Source of the DNA: Crocinitomicaceae bacterium
GTDB lineage: Bacteria; Bacteroidota; Bacteroidia; Flavobacteriales_D; Crocinitomicaceae
Direction of reading: 5' to 3'
DNA: 64,000 nucleotides
NCBI GenBank assembly: GCA_030830895.1
Contig: JAURMC010000009.1
Location: 62,001 to 126,000, forward strand
The notes under the pieces were generated by a model that searched no databases, was not told where the DNA came from, and saw only the letters and a program-made list of their open reading frames with translations. Below are positions 44,428-53,220 of the stretch, in pieces. Position 1 is the stretch's first letter. Every line of letters starts with the position of its first letter. Made by a program: the position numbers and the translations under genes.

Positions 44428-45661
44428 GATTAACCAGAATTTCTTTGGCTAGTTTCATCGGTCCAGCGATGTATTTTTTTTCTACGTAACCAAGTATTTT
44501 TTCTAAGACCTCTCTAGATTGAGGATCTAAGGAATTAATTTCTTCTTTAAACACTTCATTGATTGCATCGGATTTAATTCGTTTGATTTCTTCCGGTACG
44601 GAACGCATTGCTAATTCAACTTGTCTAATTTGAAGGATTTGTTGAAATTCAGTGTGCGCTTCCGCTAATATTTCTTCCACATGTGCTAATTCTTTGGTGC
44701 GCTCCTTTAAGTTTTCATTGGAAATTTTTTGAAGAAAGCCAACAGAAATATGATTAACGGCATGTTGCTTAAGGATATTAGGGTCTAAATCTTGTGGTAT
44801 CGCAATATCAATGACTGTTTTTTGGTTTTGTTCACCTTGTAAAATCTGTGCATATATCGCTGGGGTAATTATATGATGATCAGCGCCTGTACAACTAATG
44901 ATGACATCAAACCCAAGATTGTAAGTAGAAAGGGCGTTCAGGTCATGTGCTGTGCCACATAATTCATCTGCCAACTGCTCTGCCTTGGAAAGTGTTCGAT
45001 TAAAAACTGCAAAATGTTTGAAACCGTGTTTTTTTAAAAAACGCCCCATGGTGGTATTAGTTATTCCAGCACCAATAATCAAAAATCGAGCATTTAAAGG
45101 AATTTGAAGCTTTTTTAATTGGTGATAAGCTAGAGAAACCACAGATACGGGTTTTGAAGAAATAGAGGTTCTAGTGTATACTTTTTTGGCGGTTTCAACT
45201 ACATGCCGATTAAGAATGCGCAGCAAGTCGCCGGTAAGGCCAATCGAACTGCAATGTTCATATGCCTGACGAACTTGAGTTATTATTTCTCGTTCACCTA
45301 TAATCATGGAATCTACGGAAGAGGCTACAGACATGGCATGGTCTACTGCATTCAATCCTCTATAATGTTCGAGTTTAATAACAAAAGAAGTAAGTACTTC
45401 CCGATCCATGTTCGGATAAATTGCTTCAAGAAAGGAATGTAAAAAAGGGGCATCGATATCGCGCGGACTAACGAAGCTAAATTCAACCCGATTACAAGTA
45501 GAAAGCAGTAACAATTCTTTTAGCCTAAATTGTTGCTTGATTGGCAATAAGCGCGCAGATTGTTGGTCAGGGGGAATATGAAGTCCCCCAAGGGTATTCA
45601 CATCAAAATTTCGATGAGTAATAGCAACGGTATGCAATTGATTCAAAATCTCTTTTGACAT
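44420..45661 (-). CDS. hemA: glutamyl-tRNA reductase
   Basis: A 413-residue NADPH-dependent enzyme that starts haem synthesis by the C5 pathway. The catalytic cysteine is in LLLSTCNRVEF near 57, GEREIITQVRQAYE near 121 follows, and the Rossmann region FLIIGAGITNTTMGRFLKKHG is near 193. The C-terminal dimerisation helix is present. It is the first gene of hemA-hemC-hemD, all overlapping. CTTTG-containing -7-like sequences lie upstream (near 45680-45703). Confidence 0.95.
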   Translation of the reverse strand: MSKEILNQLHTVAITHRNFDVNTLGGLHIPPDQQSARLLPIKQQFRLKELLLLSTCNRVEFSFVSPRDIDAPFLHSFLEAIYPNMDREVLTSFVIKLEHYRGLNAVDHAMSVASSVDSMIIGEREIITQVRQAYEHCSSIGLTGDLLRILNRHVVETAKKVYTRTSISSKPVSVVSLAYHQLKKLQIPLNARFLIIGAGITNTTMGRFLKKHGFKHFAVFNRTLSKAEQLADELCGTAHDLNALSTYNLGFDVIISCTGADHHIITPAIYAQILQGEQNQKTVIDIAIPQDLDPNILKQHAVNHISVGFLQKISNENLKERTKELAHVEEILAEAHTEFQQILQIRQVELAMRSVPEEIKRIKSDAINEVFKEEINSLDPQSREVLEKILGYVEKKYIAGPMKLAKEILVNHG

Positions 45662-45748
45662 AAATTGTTTCTAGTGTCGCAAAGATTATCATTAACCAAA
45701 GGTTATTTGTCATCGAAGTGTCACAAAAAAATAAAAAACGAATTGAAA

Positions 45749-46165
45749 TTATTTTTTTAAGTGAATGGTGTCTTGGCAGAGCTCAACCAATAGTTTATCA
45801 CTTGATTTTGGATGCAGAAATGCGATTATTTTATTGTCAGCACCTGGTTTAGGGCTGTGCTGAATTAACTCAAATCCTGCAGCTATTAACCGGTTAATTT
45901 CATCTTGAATATGGTCTGTTTCAAAGGCAACGTGGTGAAACCCTTTACCTTTGGCTGCAAGAAACTTAGCAATAGGGGAATCTGGGTTTGTTGCCTCGAG
46001 TAATTCAATTTTATTTGGTCCAACTTGAAAAAAGGCTGTCATTAACCCTTCAGAATTAACGGCCTCTTGTTTATAACAAGGGGTATTTAGCAGTGCCTCA
46101 TAAATCGGAATACTTTCAGCGAGACTTTCTACCGCAATCCCAAGGTGTTCAATTCTTAAAAGCAT
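45749..46165 (-). CDS. mce: methylmalonyl-CoA epimerase
   Basis: A 138-residue glyoxalase-fold enzyme that interconverts the methylmalonyl-CoA epimers. RIEHLGIAVESL holds the first metal His, NKIELLEATNPDSPIAKFL and KGFHHVAFETD the next metal ligands, and LVELCQ the last Glu. It implies use of propionyl-CoA or the methylmalonyl pathway; the mutase is not in the window. It overlaps the upstream secreted-protein gene by one base. Confidence 0.93.
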   Translation of the reverse strand: MLLRIEHLGIAVESLAESIPIYEALLNTPCYKQEAVNSEGLMTAFFQVGPNKIELLEATNPDSPIAKFLAAKGKGFHHVAFETDHIQDEINRLIAAGFELIQHSPKPGADNKIIAFLHPKSSDKLLVELCQDTIHLKK

Positions 46166-46971
46166 TAGTATTTAATGAATTTTTCTGATTTATTATCGTA
46201 GTTGATATTGTAAATTCCGTTCAATAAATCAGTACAATTTATGGTGTGATCGTACCCTTTTTTTAAGAGATTGCCGTAGGCATCGTAAATCTCAAATTTA
46301 GTTTTCGTTAATTCTGATTCCGCCTTAAAGTATAGGTTCGATTTCACTTTAGAGGGTGTTTTTTTAATGGATTTAATGGTTGATGTAAATCCCACCGATT
46401 TAGAAGCGCGTTTTTGGCCCGTATTATCAACTTGAGCAACTCGCACCTTGTTGTAACCACTCGTTGGAAGAATATCAATGGTGTATTGATTGGTGTTTTT
46501 TAATCCTTTGCCCAGCACTTCAGCGGCAAGTACCCATCGGTTCCATTTATACTGCTCAACCAAAAAGGTTAGTTTCCCGGATTCATTTTTTGTACTCCAG
46601 GAAATCTTCCCAGCATTATTTGCCTGAATTGAAATTAACTCAAATGTGCTGTATGGCAATAAGACTTCTGGATTTAAAAAAGTCGGAAGGCATCCCTCGC
46701 CATGTTCTAATTCTATAAATACTTCTTCACCCTTTTTTATATTGAACAAGCTCATATCAATTTCAAAATAATCGGTTTGAATCGATGCTGGAAGAACGAT
46801 TCCATTTACTAAAACTTTATGGATGCAATATCCATAACCATCGTTTTTTATCGGATTTGAGACAAATAGGTTCATTCCTTCATAGTAACCACTTACAGAA
46901 AGAATTTGACCTGACACCAAACTGGTAATAAAAAAGCTAAACAGTAATCCTATAGATTTAAATGAAATCAT
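46165..46971 (-). CDS. secreted protein with beta-sandwich repeats, unknown
   Basis: About 268 residues. The signal peptide from the ATG at 46971 ends near SLVSGQ. A first beta domain (LSVSGYYEGMNLFVSNP...YCIHKVLVNG) is followed by a fibronectin III-like region (KISWSTKNESGKLTFLVEQ) and a C-terminal stretch (KFEIYDAYGNLLKKGYDHTI, LLNGIYNINY, EKFIKY) that resembles a type A T9SS signal. Longer starts upstream are less likely. It leads directly into mce, an unexpected pairing. Function unknown. Confidence 0.65.
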   Translation of the reverse strand: MISFKSIGLLFSFFITSLVSGQILSVSGYYEGMNLFVSNPIKNDGYGYCIHKVLVNGIVLPASIQTDYFEIDMSLFNIKKGEEVFIELEHGEGCLPTFLNPEVLLPYSTFELISIQANNAGKISWSTKNESGKLTFLVEQYKWNRWVLAAEVLGKGLKNTNQYTIDILPTSGYNKVRVAQVDNTGQKRASKSVGFTSTIKSIKKTPSKVKSNLYFKAESELTKTKFEIYDAYGNLLKKGYDHTINCTDLLNGIYNINYDNKSEKFIKY

Positions 46972-47036
46972 GACTACAATATTAAAACCTTCCACCGGAA
47001 TTATCAATTATACCTGTAAAAATGTAATTTTGAATC

Positions 47037-47609
47037 ATGGAATGGATACAAACAAATGTAGGAATAATTAAGTCGCTACATATAATTTTCATGGTGAGTT
47101 GGTTTGCAGCCCTATTTTACATGGTACGCTTGTTTATTTACCATGTCGAGGCCAAGCAGAAAGGGGATCCTGAAAAGTCTATACTAACTAAGCAATTTTT
47201 GATAATGGAAAGACGATTATGGTGGGTAATTTCAACCCCGGCAATGATACTTACGGTGGCTTTTGGGGTATTGATGCTTGTGGCAAACCCAAATCTTTTA
47301 TCGCTATTGTACATACACCTAAAGTTAGGATTTGTACTGTTGCTTTTGGTTTATCATTTTATTTGTCAGAAAATATATTTCGATCTTAAAGCCGGCCGCT
47401 TTTTTTGGGGCTCAGCGGCCTTGCGGGTTTGGAATGAGGTAGCAACACTTTTACTGGTAATTATCGTGTTTATAATTGTTCTTAAAGATTCTTTGAATTG
47501 GGTATATGCCACAGTAGGATTCTTTGCGGTTGCTCTTTTACTAATGCTTGCAATCAAAATGTACCAAGCAATTAGAAATAAAGAGGAAAAAGCCAGTGAC
47601 AAGGTGTAG
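47037..47609 (+). CDS. hemJ: protoporphyrinogen IX oxidase, HemJ type
   Basis: A 190-residue membrane protein with about four to five helices. SLHIIFMVSWFAALFYMVRLFIYH holds the conserved haem-ligand His of the family (given here only as segment 13-36), and HLKLGFVLLLLVYH near 98 the second His and conserved Lys. HemJ oxidises protoporphyrinogen to protoporphyrin without using oxygen directly. Its presence 1.4 kb from hemA fits a haem-synthesis neighbourhood. It is divergent from the hemA-side genes and 49 bases ahead of atpB. Confidence 0.9.
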   Translation: MEWIQTNVGIIKSLHIIFMVSWFAALFYMVRLFIYHVEAKQKGDPEKSILTKQFLIMERRLWWVISTPAMILTVAFGVLMLVANPNLLSLLYIHLKLGFVLLLLVYHFICQKIYFDLKAGRFFWGSAALRVWNEVATLLLVIIVFIIVLKDSLNWVYATVGFFAVALLLMLAIKMYQAIRNKEEKASDKV

Positions 47610-47626
47610 TAAAACGAAAGATTTAC

Positions 47627-47634
47627 TATCTTTG
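47627..47634 (+). promoter_or_regulatory. Bacteroidota -7 box for the atp operon
   Basis: TATCTTTG, matching TAnnTTTG, lies 24 bases before the atpB ATG and after the hemJ stop. It marks an independent promoter for atpBEFHAG. Confidence 0.55.
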
Positions 47635-47658
47635 CACCGAATTTAGAAAAGTAATTTC

Positions 47659-48720
47659 ATGTCGTTATATACATTTCGTTCGTTTTTTGCAGTTTTTGGG
47701 CTATTCTTGTTGTTGCCATTTAGCCTTAAGGCGAATGAAGAATTTGACATTATGCATCATATTCAAGATGCCCATGAATGGCATTTATGGGGTGAAGGGC
47801 ATGGTGGAAAGTCAATTTATCTACCGATAATTCTATACGACAATGGAATTAAATTATTTAGTTCTAAGGATTTTTATCACGGCCAAAAAAGTGATACAAA
47901 TAATACCCACGAATACATGTTGGGGGTTGGCAAGGCATCAGGATATGCATTGTTTCACGAAAAGATTTACTCGCTCAAAGATGGCAAACTTCAATTTCAT
48001 GAAGATCATCCAACCAACCATATGCCATTAGATTTTTCCATTACAAAAAATGTGTTATCCTTATTTATAGGGTCTTTTTTACTTTTGGTTATTTTACTTT
48101 CTACAGCAAGGTACTACAAGAAAAATGGCGCTGTAGCCCCGAAAGGTATTGCTAAATTTATTGAACCATTAATTATTTTTGTACGGGATGAAGTTGCTAT
48201 TCCTAATTTACCCCATGGAAAGCACAAGAAATATATTGGGTTTTTAACTACAGTTTTTTTCTTTATTCTAATTAACAATCTCCTAGGAATGATTCCAATT
48301 TTTCCTGGGGGTGCGAATTTAACAGGGAACATTACCGTGACCTTCTTCCTAGCTACTTGTACCTTGTTGATTACGTTATTTAGTGGCAATAAAAATTATT
48401 GGAAACACATTTTTGCTACTCCTGGGGTGCCGTTGGTCTTATTGCCTATTATGATTCCAATTGAAATTGTTGGAATTTTCACCAAGCCTTTTGCATTAAT
48501 GATTCGTTTATTTGCAAATATGACCGCCGGACATATCATTGTATTGGCGTTATTTTCTATCATTTTTGTAAATAAATCTGCGGGTTGGGCTGGTTTATCT
48601 GTTCCAATGGCGCTGTTCATTTCTTTACTAGAAGTTTTAGTGGCTTTTTTACAAGCCTATTTGTTCTCGATGTTGTCCGCGCTGTTCATTGGAGCGGCGG
48701 TAGAAGATGATCATCATTAA
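47659..48720 (+). CDS. atpB: ATP synthase F0 subunit a
   Basis: A 353-residue membrane subunit that forms the proton half-channels. It has a signal-like leader (ending LKANE) and a His-rich periplasmic extension (HHIQDAHEWHLWGEGHGG), as usual in Bacteroidota. Five membrane helices follow. The essential Arg lies in FALMIRLFANMTAGH near 276-290, and LLEVLVAFLQAYLFSMLSALF is the last helix (residues from about 323). It is the first gene of the operon. Confidence 0.95.
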   Translation: MSLYTFRSFFAVFGLFLLLPFSLKANEEFDIMHHIQDAHEWHLWGEGHGGKSIYLPIILYDNGIKLFSSKDFYHGQKSDTNNTHEYMLGVGKASGYALFHEKIYSLKDGKLQFHEDHPTNHMPLDFSITKNVLSLFIGSFLLLVILLSTARYYKKNGAVAPKGIAKFIEPLIIFVRDEVAIPNLPHGKHKKYIGFLTTVFFFILINNLLGMIPIFPGGANLTGNITVTFFLATCTLLITLFSGNKNYWKHIFATPGVPLVLLPIMIPIEIVGIFTKPFALMIRLFANMTAGHIIVLALFSIIFVNKSAGWAGLSVPMALFISLLEVLVAFLQAYLFSMLSALFIGAAVEDDHH

Positions 48721-48727
48721 TTTGTAA

Positions 48728-48964
<237 letters not shown>

Positions 48965-48977
48965 AAGTTTAATGAAT

Positions 48978-48998
48978 GCCCCTGCGGTTGGCGGGGGC
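48978..48998 (+). other. GC-rich hairpin between atpE and atpF
   Basis: Arms GCCCCTGC / GCGGGGGC (eight pairs, one G-T) with a five-base loop, then a weak T-rich stretch. It is the only strong structure inside the operon and sits just after the subunit needed in most copies. It could be an attenuator or a 3' stability element. Confidence 0.6.
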
Positions 48999-49037
48999 TT
49001 GTTTATTAGTTAAATAGTTAGTTTATATACAATTTAT

Positions 49038-49532
49038 ATGGAATTAGTTACCCCAAGTTACGGTTTGTTGTTTTGGACAGGTTTAACCTTTTGCCTATTG
49101 CTTTTTGTGCTAGCAAGATTTGTTTGGAAACCAGTATTAAATGCAGTAAATGCGCGCAGCCAAAAAATAGACGAGGCCTTACAAGAGGCAGAGAAGGCTC
49201 GTCAGGAAATGAAAAACTTGCATGCAGAGAATGAACGCATATTAAAAGAGGCTAAAGCTGAGCGCGATTCAATTATCATGGAGGCTAAGGAAGCAGGGAC
49301 TAAAATGATTGAAGAAGCACGTGACAAAGCAAAGATAGAAGGTGCGAAGCTCATAGAGTCTGCTCGTTTAGCGATTCAAAGCGAACGCAATGCAGCGATT
49401 GCAGACATGAAAGCTCAAATTGCTACTTTTTCTGTTGAAATCGCAGAAAATATTGTTAAAGAGTCCTTGAGTTCGGATGAAAAACAAAAATCATTAGCTA
49501 ATAAAATGGCTGAAGAGTTAAAATTGAATTAA
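49038..49532 (+). CDS. atpF: ATP synthase F0 subunit b
   Basis: A 164-residue peripheral-stalk subunit: one N-terminal membrane helix (LLFWTGLTFCLLLFVLARF) and then a long charged coiled coil (about 40-160), including WKPVLNAVNARSQKIDEAL. Length and layout are normal. It ends one base before atpH. Confidence 0.95.
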   Translation: MELVTPSYGLLFWTGLTFCLLLFVLARFVWKPVLNAVNARSQKIDEALQEAEKARQEMKNLHAENERILKEAKAERDSIIMEAKEAGTKMIEEARDKAKIEGAKLIESARLAIQSERNAAIADMKAQIATFSVEIAENIVKESLSSDEKQKSLANKMAEELKLN

Positions 49533-49533
49533 A

Positions 49534-50067
49534 ATGGCTTCTACAAAATCTTCAGTTCGGTACGCCACTGCATTGTTAGACTTATGCCTTGAACAAGGTA
49601 AAGTAGAGGAGGTAGAGGCGGACTTAATTCGATTTACTGTCATGCTATCTAGTTCAAAGGAGTTAAAAATTCTTTTTAATTCGCCTGTAATTCGTGACGA
49701 TAAGAAAATAGCCATATACAAAATGCTATTTGAAGAATTTAATCAAATAACAATTTCTTTTTTTAATCTAGTAACTAAAAATGGTCGCGAGCATTTGTTA
49801 CCGGAAATTGCACATCAGTTTGATCGGTTGTTAAAAAAACAAAGAAATATTGTTACCGGAACGATTACCAGTTCAATAGCGTTAGATGCGAAAACAAAGC
49901 AATCCATTTTAGACAAAATTTCATCTACGTTCGAAGGAACTTTGGCCTTGGATGAAGTAGTGGATGAATCGTTACTCGGAGGATTTATTATTCGCATCGA
50001 TGACAAACAAATTGACGCCTCGGTTTCGAGCAAATTGAAAAAAATGAAACAAGAATTAGTAAAATAA
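49534..50067 (+). CDS. atpH: ATP synthase F1 subunit delta
   Basis: A 177-residue stalk subunit linking b to alpha. RYATALLDLCLEQGKVEEV at the N-terminus and the C-terminal LDEVVDESLLGGFIIRIDDK block, followed by a short amphipathic helix, are typical. It is followed by atpA after 21 bases. Confidence 0.93.
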   Translation: MASTKSSVRYATALLDLCLEQGKVEEVEADLIRFTVMLSSSKELKILFNSPVIRDDKKIAIYKMLFEEFNQITISFFNLVTKNGREHLLPEIAHQFDRLLKKQRNIVTGTITSSIALDAKTKQSILDKISSTFEGTLALDEVVDESLLGGFIIRIDDKQIDASVSSKLKKMKQELVK

Positions 50068-50088
50068 AGATCACATAATTAGATAACA

Positions 50089-51663
50089 ATGGCAGATTTA
50101 AAACCAGCAGAAATTTCAGCAATTTTAAGAGAGCAGTTGTCAGGTGTAAAAACTGAAGCTGAATTACAAGAAGTAGGTACCGTGCTTCAAGTAGGAGATG
50201 GTATCGCACGAATTTTCGGATTGAATGGTGTACAATATGGTGAATTAATTGAGTTTGATGGTGGAATGCGGGGGATCGCTTTAAACCTTGAAGAAGACAA
50301 CGTTGGAGCCGTTTTACTTGGACGCTCTTCAAGTGTTAAAGAAGGAGACACCGTAAAGCGATTGGGGAAAATTGCATCAGTGTTGGTAGGTGACGGAATG
50401 GTTGGAAGAGTTGTAGATACTTTAGGAAACCCAATTGATGGTAAAGGTCCAATTTCAGGTGAATTGTTTGAAATGCCGATTGAGAGAAAGGCACCAGGGG
50501 TTATTTTCCGTCAACCAGTAAATGAGCCACTTCAAACAGGAATTAAAGCAATTGATGCCATGATCCCAATCGGGCGAGGTCAGCGTGAATTAATTATTGG
50601 TGATCGTCAAACTGGAAAAACTACTGTGGCTATTGACACGATTATCAACCAAAGAGAATTCTATGACCGAGGAGAGCCTGTGTTTTGTATTTATGTAGCC
50701 GTTGGTCAAAAAGGTTCTACAGTTGCTGGAATTGTTAAGAAATTTGAAGATGCAGGAGCAATGGCATATACCGTTGTGGTTGCAGCAAATGCATCCGATC
50801 CAGCACCAATGCAGTTTTATGCACCCATGACAGGAGCTGCAATTGGCGAATATTTTAGAGATTTAGGTAAACCAGCTTTGATTGTATATGATGATTTGTC
50901 TAAGCAAGCAGTGGCTTACCGTGAAGTATCTCTTCTTTTGCGTCGCCCGCCTGGCCGTGAAGCCTATCCGGGAGATGTATTCTATTTGCACTCAAGGCTT
51001 TTAGAACGTGCAGCAAAAGTGATTAAAGATGACACTATTGCTGCTCAAATGAACGACCTTCCTGAATCTTTGAAAGGAAAAGTAAAAGGAGGGGGTTCAT
51101 TAACGGCATTACCGATTATTGAAACCCAAGCGGGGGACGTTTCGGCCTATATTCCAACCAATGTGATTTCTATTACAGATGGACAGATCTTTCTAGAATC
51201 AGATTTATTTAATGCGGGTGTTCGGCCTGCAATTAATGTAGGTATTTCTGTTTCACGAGTTGGGGGTTCTGCTCAAATTAAATCAATGAAAAAAGTGGCA
51301 GGAACCTTGAAATTAGATCAAGCGCAATATCGAGAGTTAGAAGCGTTTTCTAAGTTCGGTTCGGATCTAGATGCAGCAACGAAGGCTGTTTTAGATAAAG
51401 GAGCAAGAAATGTGGAGATTTTGAAACAACGTGAGGGAGACCCTTACCCTGTAGAAAAGCAAATTGCAATAATATATGTGGGTACAAAAGGATTAATGCA
51501 AAACGTTCCGGTATCTAAAGTGAAAGAATTTGAAACCGAATTCTTAACGTTTCTTGAGAGCCATCATCGAGAAGTTTTAGAATCGCTGAAAGCAGGGCAA
51601 TTCTCTGATGAGATAACGGATGTGCTAACAAAAAGTGCAAAAGACATCTCTGGCAAATATTAA
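50089..51663 (+). CDS. atpA: ATP synthase F1 subunit alpha
   Basis: A 524-residue regulatory nucleotide-binding subunit. The P-loop [13 protein letters not shown] is near 180, [16 protein letters not shown] near 264, and [20 protein letters not shown] near 284-303; the Ser-containing [13 protein letters not shown] block with the conserved Arg is near 384. Length is normal. Confidence 0.97.
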   Translation: MADLKPAEISAILREQLSGVKTEAELQEVGTVLQVGDGIARIFGLNGVQYGELIEFDGGMRGIALNLEEDNVGAVLLGRSSSVKEGDTVKRLGKIASVLVGDGMVGRVVDTLGNPIDGKGPISGELFEMPIERKAPGVIFRQPVNEPLQTGIKAIDAMIPIGRGQRELIIGDRQTGKTTVAIDTIINQREFYDRGEPVFCIYVAVGQKGSTVAGIVKKFEDAGAMAYTVVVAANASDPAPMQFYAPMTGAAIGEYFRDLGKPALIVYDDLSKQAVAYREVSLLLRRPPGREAYPGDVFYLHSRLLERAAKVIKDDTIAAQMNDLPESLKGKVKGGGSLTALPIIETQAGDVSAYIPTNVISITDGQIFLESDLFNAGVRPAINVGISVSRVGGSAQIKSMKKVAGTLKLDQAQYRELEAFSKFGSDLDAATKAVLDKGARNVEILKQREGDPYPVEKQIAIIYVGTKGLMQNVPVSKVKEFETEFLTFLESHHREVLESLKAGQFSDEITDVLTKSAKDISGKY

Positions 51664-51682
51664 ATAATAAGAAGATATTGAT

Positions 51683-52555
51683 ATGGCAAACCTAAAGGAA
51701 ATACGTAATCGAATTAGCTCAGTATCTTCAACCATGCAAATCACTTCTGCCATGAAGATGGTTTCGGCAGCTAAATTGAAACGTGCTCAAGATGCCATTA
51801 CACGCCTTAGACCATATGCTTCAAAATTACGCTATATCCTTGAAAACGTAAGTGGTTCCCTTGACTTATCCGAGAATGTTTACGCGGAGGATCGTGGCCA
51901 GGAAAGCGTATTAATTGTTGCTATAACGTCAAATCGGGGCCTGTGTGGTGGATTCAACAGTAACATTATTAAGCGTGTTAATAGCTTGGTAAAAAATGAG
52001 TTCTCCAATTCTAAAGTTTCTGTGATATGTTTGGGTAAAAAAATTAAGGACGTCATTAAAAAAACGGAATTATATTATGTCAACGATACGCTGGCTCCCC
52101 TAGAAGATATCATGGCAAATACTTCCTTTAATCGCGCAGCAGAAATTGGAGAAGAATTAATGAAACTTTTTCGTACCAAAGAGGTTGATAAAATTGTGCT
52201 AGTTTATAATCGATTTTTAAACGCGGCAAACCAATCAATTGAGGTGGAAGGGTTCTTGCCAATTATTCCAGAGGTTAGTGTTTCTGCGGGGCCAAGTAAT
52301 TATATTTTTGAGCCAAATAAAGAGGAGATAGTATCGGAATTGATTCCAAAATCGTTAAAGACACAACTCTATAAAGCAATATTAGACTCGGTGGCGGCAG
52401 AACACGGCGCACGAATGACTGCAATGCACAAAGCTACCGATAATGCCTCCGACCTCAAGAGATCACTAACATTGAGCTATAATAAAGCGCGCCAGGCAGC
52501 CATTACCAACGAGATTTTAGAGATTGTTGGTGGTGCAGAAGCCTTGAATGCGTAA
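51683..52555 (+). CDS. atpG: ATP synthase F1 subunit gamma
   Basis: A 290-residue central-shaft subunit. The N-terminal coil NRISSVSSTMQITSAMKMVS and the C-terminal coil HGARMTAMHKATDNASDL with NKARQAAITNEILEIVGGA are conserved. It is the last ATP synthase gene here; atpD and atpC do not follow. Confidence 0.96.
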   Translation: MANLKEIRNRISSVSSTMQITSAMKMVSAAKLKRAQDAITRLRPYASKLRYILENVSGSLDLSENVYAEDRGQESVLIVAITSNRGLCGGFNSNIIKRVNSLVKNEFSNSKVSVICLGKKIKDVIKKTELYYVNDTLAPLEDIMANTSFNRAAEIGEELMKLFRTKEVDKIVLVYNRFLNAANQSIEVEGFLPIIPEVSVSAGPSNYIFEPNKEEIVSELIPKSLKTQLYKAILDSVAAEHGARMTAMHKATDNASDLKRSLTLSYNKARQAAITNEILEIVGGAEALNA

Positions 52556-52578
52556 CTTTACTCAAAAAGAGATAGCTT

Positions 52579-53214
52579 ATGAGTGAAATCATTAAGGTTC
52601 TTATTGTTGATGACCATAAGCTCATTAGTGAGGCCTGGTCGAGTTTATTAAAAGATGCACCACAAATCGTGGTATGCGGTACCGCGGACTCTGAAGCATT
52701 GGCCTTTGATCAGGCGCTGATACACAAGCCAGATATAGTTTTAATGGATATTAATTTAGGCATCGGATCCGGTCTGAATGCTGCCACGAAAATTTTAGAT
52801 TCCCTTCCAAAAACGCGAGTAATTGGACTATCGCTTCACGATGACATTACTTATGTAAAGAAGTTTCTTTCTTTGGGAGCGAAAGGTTACTTAACTAAAA
52901 ACACTAATAAAAGCGAGTTGATTAACGCAATCCACGCTGTAAATAAAGGGGAATTGTTCATCGCTGCAGAAATTAAAGACCGTTACTTTGCTTCGCTATT
53001 GAATGTGGATGAAAGCGAGAAAAAGGAATTAACAATGAAAGAAATTGAGATTGTCAAATTGATTGCTCAAGGACTTACCTCCAAAGAAATAGGGGATAAG
53101 TTGTTTGTATCTCACCGAACCATAGAAACCCATCGTCATAATATCCTTAAAAAACTCGACCTACCAAATGCCGCTCAATTGAGCAGTTGGGCGAAAGATA
53201 AAGGGTACGTTTAG
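52579..53214 (+). CDS. NarL/LuxR-family response regulator
   Basis: A 211-residue two-component regulator. The receiver domain (about 5-120) has the acidic pair in IVDDHK, the phosphoacceptor Asp in DIVLMDINLG near 55, and the conserved Lys in GYLTKNT near 108. The C-terminal LuxR-type HTH (about 145-208) has LTMKEIEIVKLIAQGLTSKE and HRTIETHRHNILKKL. It starts 23 bases after atpG and may be cotranscribed. No cognate histidine kinase is nearby. Target genes are unknown. Confidence 0.92.
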   Translation: MSEIIKVLIVDDHKLISEAWSSLLKDAPQIVVCGTADSEALAFDQALIHKPDIVLMDINLGIGSGLNAATKILDSLPKTRVIGLSLHDDITYVKKFLSLGAKGYLTKNTNKSELINAIHAVNKGELFIAAEIKDRYFASLLNVDESEKKELTMKEIEIVKLIAQGLTSKEIGDKLFVSHRTIETHRHNILKKLDLPNAAQLSSWAKDKGYV

Positions 53215-53220
53215 TCGGCA

